In this document: positions 8,777 through 16,155 of the stretch, in pieces
Position numbering within the stretch: position 1 is the stretch's first letter
Layout: every line of letters begins with the position of its first letter
NCBI GenBank assembly: GCA_964504345.1
Contig: CAZDDX010000005.1
Span: forward strand, 1-64,000
DNA length: 64,000 nucleotides
Origin: CAMDTE01 sp964504345
GTDB lineage: Bacteria; Bacteroidota; Bacteroidia; Flavobacteriales; Schleiferiaceae
Reading direction: 5' to 3'
Notes under the pieces: generated by a model
The model's database searches: none
Told to the model about the DNA's origin: nothing
What the model saw: the letters and a program-made list of their open reading frames with translations, nothing else
Made by a program: the position numbers and the translations under genes

Positions 8777-9306
8777 GAGTTGGTTCGGTAACTTTGGTCA
8801 AAAGCTAGGTCATCCGGGTCTAAACTAAGCAGGCCGAGTTTAAACGAAGTATAAAGACAAAAATTTGAATTTTTTCGAAGTGGAAAGAAGCGCAAAACCG
8901 GGGAGATAAATCCGTCCAGTGGATAAAGAGCACTCCCCGTGATTTGACTTCCTGGGAAACTGGTATACTGAACAGAGTTCAAGCGATAAACGGCTCCCAA
9001 TTGAACTCCCAATTCCAAAGGCCCAATTGGATGACTTGCTCCTGAAAACAATTCAATGCTGTTGGTTCGGTAGGATGAACTGCTAAATTGATAATCATCC
9101 AATCGAAGTGTAGTTCCAATCTCGTAAAAACTATTCTTAATTCCACACGACATTCCCATTCCGGGTGATGCCACCGACGTACCGGGTTGAGCGGATTGAA
9201 TTGTATTTGTTGAAATAAAAGAATCTAAAAAAAAGCGTTGTGCTCGAATTGACTGGGTAAGAACCATTAAAAAAACTGCAATCGTTAGAAAAACTTTGCT
9301 TTTCAT
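8725..9306 (-). CDS. Small exported protein, outer-membrane-barrel-like, unknown function
   Basis: 193 residues from ATG 9306, chosen over an upstream in-frame start at 9336 because it gives a clean signal peptide (MKSKVFLTIAVFLMVLTQS). The rest alternates hydrophobic and polar residues with many aromatic and glycine positions, as in small beta-barrels, and ends in an FRAPLLS-type strand. It is the first gene of the three-gene AT-rich minus-strand cluster. No family is recognised with confidence. Confidence 0.6.
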   Translation of the reverse strand: MKSKVFLTIAVFLMVLTQSIRAQRFFLDSFISTNTIQSAQPGTSVASPGMGMSCGIKNSFYEIGTTLRLDDYQFSSSSYRTNSIELFSGASHPIGPLELGVQLGAVYRLNSVQYTSFPGSQITGSALYPLDGFISPVLRFFPLRKNSNFCLYTSFKLGLLSLDPDDLAFDQSYRTNSWLLGFRAPLLSKAQSN

Positions 9307-9507
9307 TTTTTGACGTACCAAGTTCTTAACCACCACGAATCGTTATGAGCCAAAATTAACTCAAAGTATGCAATAGGACGAGATTTATATGAATTACTTG
9401 GCTGAAGTAGTAATCCGTATTCTGAAAACTTTTTTCAGCGCAAATCCGTAAAGTGCTCGCACTCGTTTGGCCGAGCCGCGGGTTGCTCCTAACTTTCTTG
9501 CGCACAA

Positions 9508-9544
9508 AAAAAAAGCACCCCAAGTTTTGAAACTTGGGATGCTT
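9508..9544 (-). terminator. Rho-independent terminator of the tRNA gene
   Basis: Read on the minus strand, AAGCATCCCAAGTTT pairs with AACTTGGGGTGCTT around a 3-base loop and is followed by a run of eight or more T. It begins 8 bases after the tRNA CCA end. Confidence 0.85.
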
Positions 9545-9551
9545 GCTTACG

Positions 9552-9627
<76 letters not shown>

Positions 9628-9642
9628 TAAAATCAAAGAGCG

Positions 9643-9650
9643 CAAAGGTA
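9643..9650 (-). promoter_or_regulatory. -7 box (TACCTTTG) of the tRNA promoter
   Basis: TACCTTTG on the minus strand ends 15 bases before the mature tRNA 5' end. Its upstream edge overlaps the first base of the divergent lipoprotein ATG at 9650. No clear -33 TTG lies within the usual 17-23 bases. Confidence 0.6.
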
Positions 9651-10294
9651 TGAAAAACACCCTTCACCCACGATTGATTGCCTTGATTACTGGGGCGCTA
9701 CTTGCCTTGTGTACTACCAGCTGCAGCACGATCTTTTGGTCCACGGAGCAAACGGTTCGACCCCGTCTGCGCGGACCGATCGCCATGAGGCCAGATCTTG
9801 CTGCTAAGACATTACGAGGCGAGTGGCACACCACCTTGCACAACGATGACGGCGACACCATTAACCACCACTGGGAAGGCAGAAACTTGGTATTTGAAAA
9901 ATCAACTAGCCGAATGACTTTACTGGTGTGGGACAAAGACGAAAAACTAGTCCGTGGGTTGCGTTTTTTCCTTGGCGAGCGGCGCTATTGGCGCAAAAGT
10001 CAACCCTTCCGCTGGGCATTTCAGATGGCGCCGGGAGAACGTTATGCGTATTATCCTTTTGGAACTGTCGCCACAGGGATTATTCCCTATACTCTAGCAT
10101 TGAATGGATCGGAACCACCCTTATGGACCATGGTCTTATTTCCCATTGGTGTTGCCACCGACATCGCAACGGGTATCGCCGGTGAAATTCGCGCGAACAA
10201 AGATCCTAGAAGGCGTAGAACATTGGTAAAAATTGTGCCGCTCAACGAAGATCCAGACTGGCTGCCGGCCTCGGTACACGCGGACGAAAACTAG
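9650..10294 (+). CDS. Lipoprotein of unknown function
   Basis: 214 residues. A hydrophobic signal ends in a lipobox (CTTSC), so the mature protein is predicted to be lipidated at that Cys and envelope-anchored. A second hydrophobic stretch lies near residues 150-185 (MVLFPIGVATDIATG). The rest is rich in Arg, Trp and Tyr (GERRYWRKSQPFRWAFQM). The start codon sits on the edge of the divergent tRNA promoter, only 23 bases from the tRNA. I do not recognise a family. Confidence 0.75.
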   Translation: MKNTLHPRLIALITGALLALCTTSCSTIFWSTEQTVRPRLRGPIAMRPDLAAKTLRGEWHTTLHNDDGDTINHHWEGRNLVFEKSTSRMTLLVWDKDEKLVRGLRFFLGERRYWRKSQPFRWAFQMAPGERYAYYPFGTVATGIIPYTLALNGSEPPLWTMVLFPIGVATDIATGIAGEIRANKDPRRRRTLVKIVPLNEDPDWLPASVHADEN

Positions 10295-10400
10295 CCGGAA
10301 ACATTGAAATACCAAGGTGAGCAAGCGCAGTGCTGCACACCAACCATGTATTACGCGCCAATTTAGAAGGCCTCTAAATCCCCGAGCAGGCTTCGAGGAG

Positions 10401-10577
10401 TTAGCTAAACCACTTGACGCCGCCGTACAGCACCGCCAACCAAACCAGCCCTTTACCCAAAAAGAAAAGGAACAGCAGTACCGCAGCGGGGCGGCCCATG
10501 GTGCGGATTAATCCGGACCAACCTTCTGATCGGTAGACCCCTTGGTAAGTTTTTAGGAGCGAAAGTGGATTTTTCAC
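10401..10577 (-). CDS. Small single-pass membrane protein, 58 residues
   Basis: A basic N-terminus (MKNPLSLLKTYQGVYRSEGW) is followed by one hydrophobic helix (AAVLLFLFFLGKGLVWLAVLY). The start is GTG 10577, placed exactly 4 bases after a TATTTTAG box. An in-frame TTG at 10610 is better read as the -33 element. Its size, single membrane helix and own promoter argue for a real gene. It fills an otherwise 390-base gap. Function unknown. Confidence 0.6.
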   Translation of the reverse strand: MKNPLSLLKTYQGVYRSEGWSGLIRTMGRPAAVLLFLFFLGKGLVWLAVLYGGVKWFS

Positions 10578-10581
10578 GCTG

Positions 10582-10610
10582 CTAAAATACCCTAAAACCG
10601 AACGACGCAA
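10582..10610 (-). promoter_or_regulatory. Promoter of the small membrane protein: TTG-N18-TATTTTAG
   Basis: On the minus strand TTG (10610-10608), an 18-base spacer and TATTTTAG (10589-10582) precede the GTG start by 4 bases. This matches the Bacteroidota TTG/TAnnTTTG pattern with one substitution. Confidence 0.55.
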
Positions 10611-10648
10611 TACCCCAAAACGTAAATTCTATACCTCTATAAAAAGTG

Positions 10649-10677
10649 TTTGATTTATTGGATTTTGGCTACTTTTG
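10649..10677 (+). promoter_or_regulatory. Promoter of the AraC-type regulator: TTTG-N17-TACTTTTG
   Basis: TTTG at 10649-10652, a 17-base spacer and TACTTTTG at 10670-10677 fit the Bacteroidota housekeeping promoter exactly. The ATG follows 5 bases later. Confidence 0.7.
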
Positions 10678-10682
10678 TAGCC

Positions 10683-11573
10683 ATGCTGCCCCACAAAAAT
10701 ACCGCAAAACGAAAAGCCGTAATAACGGCAATTGACGAAGGAGTTACGGTTGGACTGTTCCCCGCAGACGCTACGGCCGGAAGTGTGGACCTGACCCTCC
10801 CCGCCATGCAGGTACACCTGTTCTGGGCGCTCACGGGGCCGCAGTACTTTCAGTTCTCCCCCCACTACGGACGCGAGCTGCCGGAAGGACAGTCTTTCTT
10901 TCTCTTCAACCCCAAAACGGACCAACCGGTTCAACTGCAGTTTGCAGCGGGCGGAGAGGGCGTGGGGCTCTCGTTGACGTTTGACAAACTCCACCGTTTG
11001 TTCATGACCAGCTCGGAAAACGACCTGGACATTCCCTTTTTGCAAAATCCAGGCACGGACAAACCGGTGTACGAGCAGCGGGCGTGCGAACCTACGTGGA
11101 ATGTGGTTTTGAAATCCCTGTTGGATGCAGACCACGCCCAGGGTGCGCTCCACGTCATTAGGCACGGCCTCATTTTGCAGCTGTTGGGAATGTACTTTGA
11201 CCGGACCGCGCCCAACACGGCGGCGTGCCCCTTCTTGCGGGATCAAGAGACCGTGCGCAAACTCAAAGACGCCAAGGAACACCTACTGCGCGACGTGTTC
11301 AACCCGCCGACCTTGCGGGAATTGTCCAAACAACACGGCTTGAACGAGTACCAGCTTAAGGTAGGTTTCAAGGAAATTTACGGTACCACCGTCTACGGCT
11401 ACGTAATGGATGCCAAACTGCAGAAATCCAGACTGCTCCTGGACTCCGGCCGGTATTCCGTGAATGAAGTGGCGTTTCAGATAGGATACCAAAACCCCAG
11501 CCACTACATTGCTGCATTTAAAAAGAAGTTTGGGACCACTCCCAAAAAATACACCGCCGCTCGGGGGGTATAA
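10683..11573 (+). CDS. AraC-family transcriptional regulator
   Basis: 296 residues from ATG 10683. An upstream in-frame start at 10650 falls inside the promoter and is rejected. The C-terminal ~100 residues form a double helix-turn-helix: LRELSKQHGLNEYQLKVGFK, then the AraC signature from SVNEVAFQIGYQNPSHYIAAF to KKFGTTPKKY. The N-terminal ~190 residues are a PchR-like sensing region with no clear ligand motif (LPAMQVHLFWALTG, GEGVGLSLTFDKLH). PchR-type members in Bacteroidota often respond to iron-uptake ligands, but no receptor gene is adjacent here, so the target is open. Confidence 0.9.
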   Translation: MLPHKNTAKRKAVITAIDEGVTVGLFPADATAGSVDLTLPAMQVHLFWALTGPQYFQFSPHYGRELPEGQSFFLFNPKTDQPVQLQFAAGGEGVGLSLTFDKLHRLFMTSSENDLDIPFLQNPGTDKPVYEQRACEPTWNVVLKSLLDADHAQGALHVIRHGLILQLLGMYFDRTAPNTAACPFLRDQETVRKLKDAKEHLLRDVFNPPTLRELSKQHGLNEYQLKVGFKEIYGTTVYGYVMDAKLQKSRLLLDSGRYSVNEVAFQIGYQNPSHYIAAFKKKFGTTPKKYTAARGV

Positions 11574-11666
11574 AGAACCCACGGCGGGGCTTTAAGCGAT
11601 AAAGCGCGCATATTTAGTAGAATTTCAATCCAGGAAGCAGCGCGAATGATGTTCGCGCAGGAAGAT

Positions 11667-12350
11667 TTAGCGCCCTTTTCCGGAGGCCTTCATGGGCGAA
11701 AATTCCACCCCCTCCGGCAAGAGCAGCTCTTCGGGTTGGCCCGGCTCGAGGGAAGTGCGTTCCACGTGAATGCGGTACGCTGAAGAACCGTCGGGTAATT
11801 TTTGTACGAAATCAATACCAATGGGCATGTGCACTACCCCGGAAGGTAGGCCGTTCAAAATTTGGTTTCCCGTGCGGTAATTGGCCTTGGTGGGAAGGTG
11901 CCAAGCGGGGTCCGCACACCCCACAGACTCTACGCGTGCACCGTTCTGAAGCTCCACTGAGCCGCTCAACGGCACGCACGAGGTACCGTCCTCCAGTTCA
12001 GAAAGCTCAACCTTTTTCAAACCACCTGCGAACAGCCAATTCTCTTGCTCGGTTAGCGAAACGCCGTTGGTGGATTCCGGAGCATACGCAAAGGCGCGCT
12101 TTTCTTTGGCCAGGTAGATGAGGGTGGAGCCCAAACGACCGTTATAAAAGAACTCCGTGCGGACGTCGTCCCCAGAAAAAGTAAGGGCCATGGACTCCGG
12201 AAAGGCTTTGAGCAAGGCCGCGGGAAGAGTAGAATCAGGAACTAAGGCATACGTTACGGTACCTTGAAACACTGCAGCCTCTTGAGCTGAAGCGCTCAAA
12301 GACAGCACGAAAGCGAGCACCCCCCCGAGTGCGCGGGCTATTATTTTCAT
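11667..12350 (-). CDS. Secreted protein of unknown function (DUF4412-like)
   Basis: 227 residues with a signal peptide ending ASAQ. The body (FQGTVTYALVPDSTLP ... TFSGDDVRTEFFYNGRLGST) has the look of the DUF4412/LolA-like secreted beta-proteins common in Bacteroidota; that assignment is by resemblance only. Three cysteines sit in the middle (TSCVPL, VGCADP). ATG 12350 was chosen over GTG 12353 because it lies exactly 4 bases after a TAACTTGG box at 12355-12362 (minus strand). Confidence 0.7.
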   Translation of the reverse strand: MKIIARALGGVLAFVLSLSASAQEAAVFQGTVTYALVPDSTLPAALLKAFPESMALTFSGDDVRTEFFYNGRLGSTLIYLAKEKRAFAYAPESTNGVSLTEQENWLFAGGLKKVELSELEDGTSCVPLSGSVELQNGARVESVGCADPAWHLPTKANYRTGNQILNGLPSGVVHMPIGIDFVQKLPDGSSAYRIHVERTSLEPGQPEELLLPEGVEFSPMKASGKGR

Positions 12351-12412
12351 CACCCCAAGTTACGGAACGAAGCCGGAGTTCATTTACCTTGCAGCGTTAA
12401 ATCTGCTGTTTT

Positions 12413-15400
12413 ATGATCAAAAGCACTTCCGTACGCGCCTTAGCACTGGCCATCGGATTGGGAACCACGCTGTTCGCAAACGCCCAAACAGGCCCAGAAA
12501 AGCGAACTTCTGGAAGCGAATCGCTGCCGGACGCTTTGATGGAAAACTTGAAGTTTCGGAACATTGGCCCTGCGGGAATGAGCGGCCGCGTAACGGCCAT
12601 CGACGCAGATCCGGTGCACCCGGAAGTCATCTACGTGGGTTCTGCCTCCGGCGGACTGTGGAAGAGCAGCAACGCTGGACAGAGCTGGAACTCCATCTGG
12701 GACGACCAACCGAATGCGTCCATTGGCGCCGTGAAGGTGGATCCGTCGAACCCGGATGTTATTTGGGTGGGCACCGGTGAGGGCAACCCGCGCAATTCCC
12801 AAAGCATTGGGGACGGTTTGTTCCGCAGTTTGGACGGCGGGCGCACCTGGCAGCGCATGGGATTGGAGAAAACCAAGGGCATCCACCGCATTGTGGTGGA
12901 TCCGCGCAACTCCAACAACGTGTACGTGGCGGCCATCGGCTTGGCCTACGGAGACACGGAAGACCGCGGCGTGTACCGTACGCAAGACGGCGGAAAAACG
13001 TGGAAAAAGGTGCTGTACACCAACAACCGAAGCGGGGCTGCGGACCTGATCATCGATCCCCAAAATCCCAACAAATTGTTTGCCGCTATGTGGGAATACC
13101 GACGTTGGCCGTGGGTGTTTAAAAGCGGCGGACCCGGCAGCGGCCTGTACGTGACCCACGACGGCGGGGACACTTGGGTGAAGCGCTCGGACAAAGACGG
13201 CCTTCCGGCCGGCGATCTGGGCCGCATGGGCTTGGCCGTTTCCCGCACGCACCCCAACGTGGTATACGCCTTAGTGGAAAACAAAGAGAAAAACGCCCTG
13301 TACCGCAGCCAAGACGGCGGCGTTAAGTGGACCCGCATCTCCGACGAAGAAGAAATCGGCAACCGCCCCTTCTACTACTCGGAAATCTACGTGGACCCCT
13401 TCCGCGAAAACACGGTTTATTCGCTCTGGACCCTGGTGACCAAATCCGAAGACGGTGGCCGTACGTGGAAAACGATTGCGCCCTACAACAACATCCACCC
13501 GGACCACCACGCCTTCTGGGCCAGCCCCACCGTGCCGGGCTACCTGATTGAAGGAAACGACGGCGGCTTGAACATTTCGCACGACGGCGGAAACACCTGG
13601 CGTTTTGTGGAAAACCTCCCCTTGGCTCAGTTCTACCACATCCGCGTGGACAACGCCCTGCCCTACAACGTGTACGGCGGCATGCAGGACAATGGATCGT
13701 GGAAAGGCCCGGCCTACACCTTCAAGGATGCCGGCATCGGCAACACCGAGTGGCAAGAACTGTATTTTGGCGACGGTTTTGACGTGGTGCCCCACCCCAC
13801 CGACCCCAACACCGCCTACGCCATGGCTCAGGAGGGCTATTTGGGACGCGTGAACACCCAAACCGGTCAGGCGGACTTCATCAAGCCGGTGCATCCGGAA
13901 GGCCAAAAGCTGCGCTTCCACTGGAATGCCGCCATTGCCCAAGACCCCTTCCAGGCCGACGCCCTCTACTACGGCTCGCAGTACGTGCATTTCAGCACCG
14001 ACCGCGGCCAAAGCTGGCAAATCATCTCCCCGGACCTCACCACCAACAACCCGGACAAGCAAAAGGCCCTGGAAAGCGGCGGCCTTACCTGGGACGTCAC
14101 GGGTGCCGAAAACCACACGTGCCTGTTGACCATTGCGCCCTCCTCCCTGGAGCGCGGCCTAATTTGGACCGGGTCCGACGACGGCCAGATTCACCTCACG
14201 CGCGACGGCGGCAAAACCTGGACCCTCTGCACCCCGCGCATCAAAGGCATGCCCGCAGGCGCGTGGGTTCCCCACCTACATGCGGGTACGCACCAAGCTG
14301 GCGAAGCCTGGGCCGTGGTGAACAACTACCGCCAAAACGACTTCACCCCCTACCTCTTCTACACGTCCGACTACGGAAAAACCTGGAAAAACCTAACCCC
14401 TGCCGGATGCGGCATCACCGGCCACACGTTGAGCGTGGTTCAGGACAACGAGGTGGACAACCTCCTTTATTTGGGAACGGAAACGGGCCTGTACGTCAGC
14501 GCCAACAAAGGCCAAAGTTGGCAGCGCTGGAAGGGCTTGCCCACCATGCCGGTTCAGGATTTGGCGCTGCAAATGCGTGAGAAAGACCTGATTTTGGGCA
14601 CGTTTGGACGCGCCGCTTGGATTCTGGACGATTTGGAGCCGCTGCGCGCTTGGGTGCGCCAAAAAGGAGCTCCCGCCCAGCGCAAACTGACGGCCTTTGC
14701 CGCCCCCACCGCTTACCACGCCATTTACGCGGAGTCCGACGGCATTCGTTTCCAAGGAGACGCCATGTTCAAGGGCCAAAACCGCAGCCGCGGCGCGCGT
14801 TTGAGCCTGTACGTGGTTCGGGACACGGCAGACAAGGCGCTGAAAAAAGAGAAGTACCTGCGCGCCACGGTGTACGCCAGCAATGGAACGGCCGTGCGCA
14901 AAATGGCCCGCCGCGTGCCGGAGGAAACCGGCTTACTGCGTTGGAACTGGGACCTGCGCAGCGCCGGGGTGGAATCGCCCTCCTTGGAAAAGCGCGAGCG
15001 CGAGGACGGATCGGATCCTTGGGGCGGTCCCATGGTGGAACCCGGCACCTACAAAATCGTTTTTACCTACGGCCCCCACAAGGACTCCACCACGGTACGC
15101 GTGGAGGACGACCCCCGGGTCTCCTCTACGGCGGCAGACTGGGCCGCCTACACGGCCTTCCAAAAGTCTGTTATGGCCCAAACGCAGCGCTTGACCACCG
15201 CGGTGGACCAACTCCGCTTGGCCAAGGAACAGATGGCCCGCATGGAGACGCTGTTGGGCGCTTCGTCGGACACGGCAGCCACCAAGGGGCTGAAAAAGTC
15301 CGTGAAAGCGGTGAAAGACAGCCTGGAAGCGCGTCGGTTGGACTTGTTTGGCAAGGAAAACCAAAAGGGGTACTACGAGCAGCCGGACACGTGGGCCAGC

Positions 15401-15607
15401 CAGTCCGGAACCATGGGCGGTTACGTGTGGAGCCTGCGCGGAGCACCGTCGGCCAACACCCTGAATCAGTTCAAGTTGTACCAAGAACAAACGGAACGAC
15501 GGGTGCGCGCCATCAACCAATTCATTGAGACGGACTGGGCGCCGCTGGCCAAACAGTGGAACGAAACCTCTGTTTCGTGGCTGAAAGCTTTGGAACCGGT
15601 GAAGTAG
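12413..15607 (+). CDS. Secreted multi-Asp-box beta-propeller protein (VPS10/sialidase-like)
   Basis: 1064 residues with signal peptide (ALAIGLGTTLFANAQ). Eleven Asp-box turns of the S/T-x-D-x-G-x-T/S-W kind are visible, for example SLDGGRTWQR, TQDGGKTWKK, THDGGDTWVK, SHDGGNTWRF, TRDGGKTWTL and SANKGQSWQR, covering roughly residues 80-700. This is the sortilin/VPS10 or BNR type of propeller, often annotated as glycosyl hydrolase in Bacteroidota. Residues ~720-1064 are a separate region with a FlgD-like segment (GTYKIVFTYG) and a charged helical part. I do not see sialidase catalytic signatures, so enzymatic activity is not claimed. The gene is monocistronic and closed by a strong terminator. 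Confidence 0.85.
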   Translation: MIKSTSVRALALAIGLGTTLFANAQTGPEKRTSGSESLPDALMENLKFRNIGPAGMSGRVTAIDADPVHPEVIYVGSASGGLWKSSNAGQSWNSIWDDQPNASIGAVKVDPSNPDVIWVGTGEGNPRNSQSIGDGLFRSLDGGRTWQRMGLEKTKGIHRIVVDPRNSNNVYVAAIGLAYGDTEDRGVYRTQDGGKTWKKVLYTNNRSGAADLIIDPQNPNKLFAAMWEYRRWPWVFKSGGPGSGLYVTHDGGDTWVKRSDKDGLPAGDLGRMGLAVSRTHPNVVYALVENKEKNALYRSQDGGVKWTRISDEEEIGNRPFYYSEIYVDPFRENTVYSLWTLVTKSEDGGRTWKTIAPYNNIHPDHHAFWASPTVPGYLIEGNDGGLNISHDGGNTWRFVENLPLAQFYHIRVDNALPYNVYGGMQDNGSWKGPAYTFKDAGIGNTEWQELYFGDGFDVVPHPTDPNTAYAMAQEGYLGRVNTQTGQADFIKPVHPEGQKLRFHWNAAIAQDPFQADALYYGSQYVHFSTDRGQSWQIISPDLTTNNPDKQKALESGGLTWDVTGAENHTCLLTIAPSSLERGLIWTGSDDGQIHLTRDGGKTWTLCTPRIKGMPAGAWVPHLHAGTHQAGEAWAVVNNYRQNDFTPYLFYTSDYGKTWKNLTPAGCGITGHTLSVVQDNEVDNLLYLGTETGLYVSANKGQSWQRWKGLPTMPVQDLALQMREKDLILGTFGRAAWILDDLEPLRAWVRQKGAPAQRKLTAFAAPTAYHAIYAESDGIRFQGDAMFKGQNRSRGARLSLYVVRDTADKALKKEKYLRATVYASNGTAVRKMARRVPEETGLLRWNWDLRSAGVESPSLEKREREDGSDPWGGPMVEPGTYKIVFTYGPHKDSTTVRVEDDPRVSSTAADWAAYTAFQKSVMAQTQRLTTAVDQLRLAKEQMARMETLLGASSDTAATKGLKKSVKAVKDSLEARRLDLFGKENQKGYYEQPDTWASQSGTMGGYVWSLRGAPSANTLNQFKLYQEQTERRVRAINQFIETDWAPLAKQWNETSVSWLKALEPVK

Positions 15608-15631
15608 CCTGTTTTTGAGCGTACTCAATAA

Positions 15632-15668
15632 AAGGGGCCGATCCTGCAGGATCGGCCCCTTGTTTTTT
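15632..15668. terminator. Strong hairpin terminator after the Asp-box protein gene
   Basis: AAGGGGCCGATCC and GGATCGGCCCCTT form a near-perfect stem around TGCA, followed by TGTTTTTT on the plus strand. Confidence 0.85.
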
Positions 15669-15716
15669 GCTATTCACTTTTTGCGCGCCGGGCACGCCTT
15701 GCTTTTACGCGCCGCA

Positions 15717-16118
15717 CTACTCGCGTGGCTGGCAAAGCTCCACCAGGACGCCATTGGCCTCCTTGGGGTGCACAAAACAGACCCACATGTTCTCGGCACC
15801 CGGGCGGGGTTCGTCGGAGAGCAAACGGTAGCCCTGTTCTTGCATGCGGCTCATTTCCAATTTGATGTCTGTTACGGAAAACGCGGTGTGGTGGATTCCT
15901 TCCCCGCGCTTGGCGATGAACTTGGCGATGGGACTTTCGGCGTGCATGGCTTCCAACAACTCGATCTTATTGGGCCCTACCTGAAAAAACGAGGTGCGCA
16001 CCCCTTCCGTGGGCACTTCTTCCCTACGGTAGGGTTCTACCCCCAGCAACTGGGTCCATCGGGCCTCCGCCTCTTCCAGGTTGGCTACGGCGATTCCTAA
16101 GTGTTCAATCTTGTTCAC
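15717..16118 (-). CDS. mce: Methylmalonyl-CoA epimerase
   Basis: 133 residues; a single-domain VOC-fold enzyme that interconverts (R)- and (S)-methylmalonyl-CoA in propionyl-CoA metabolism. Metal-ligand positions are visible: His in KIEHLGIAV near the N-terminus, His in GEGIHHTAFSV mid-protein, and Glu in GVLVELCQP near the C-terminus. The PNKIELLEA strand also fits. The start is GTG 16118, exactly 4 bases after a TACCTTTG box; longer in-frame starts run into the neighbouring gene. It follows the ABC exporter gene on the same strand but has its own promoter. Confidence 0.93.
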   Translation of the reverse strand: MNKIEHLGIAVANLEEAEARWTQLLGVEPYRREEVPTEGVRTSFFQVGPNKIELLEAMHAESPIAKFIAKRGEGIHHTAFSVTDIKLEMSRMQEQGYRLLSDEPRPGAENMWVCFVHPKEANGVLVELCQPRE

Positions 16119-16122
16119 GGCG

Positions 16123-16155
16123 CAAAGGTACCGCCTTCCGGAATTAAGCGCGCAA
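16123..16155 (-). promoter_or_regulatory. Promoter of mce: TTG-N22-TACCTTTG
   Basis: On the minus strand TTG (16155-16153), a 22-base spacer and TACCTTTG (16130-16123) are followed 4 bases later by the GTG start. The -33 element lies within the last codons of the upstream ABC transporter gene. Confidence 0.7.

Larger units (their letters stand above)
5920..9500. other. AT-rich islet beside the tRNA gene
   Basis: Base composition changes abruptly after 5917. For example 6001-6060 is about 27% GC by count, while flanking genes are visibly GC-rich. The AT-rich stretch holds three consecutive minus-strand genes for exported proteins and ends at the 3' side of the CAU tRNA (9552-9627). I see no integrase, transposase or copy of the tRNA 3' end at the other edge, so acquisition is inferred from composition and position only. 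Confidence 0.55.

Noticed and set aside
12440..14116. Long minus-strand frames opposite the Asp-box gene
   Set aside because: The plus frame has a signal peptide and eleven Asp boxes; the opposite frames show only antisense composition.
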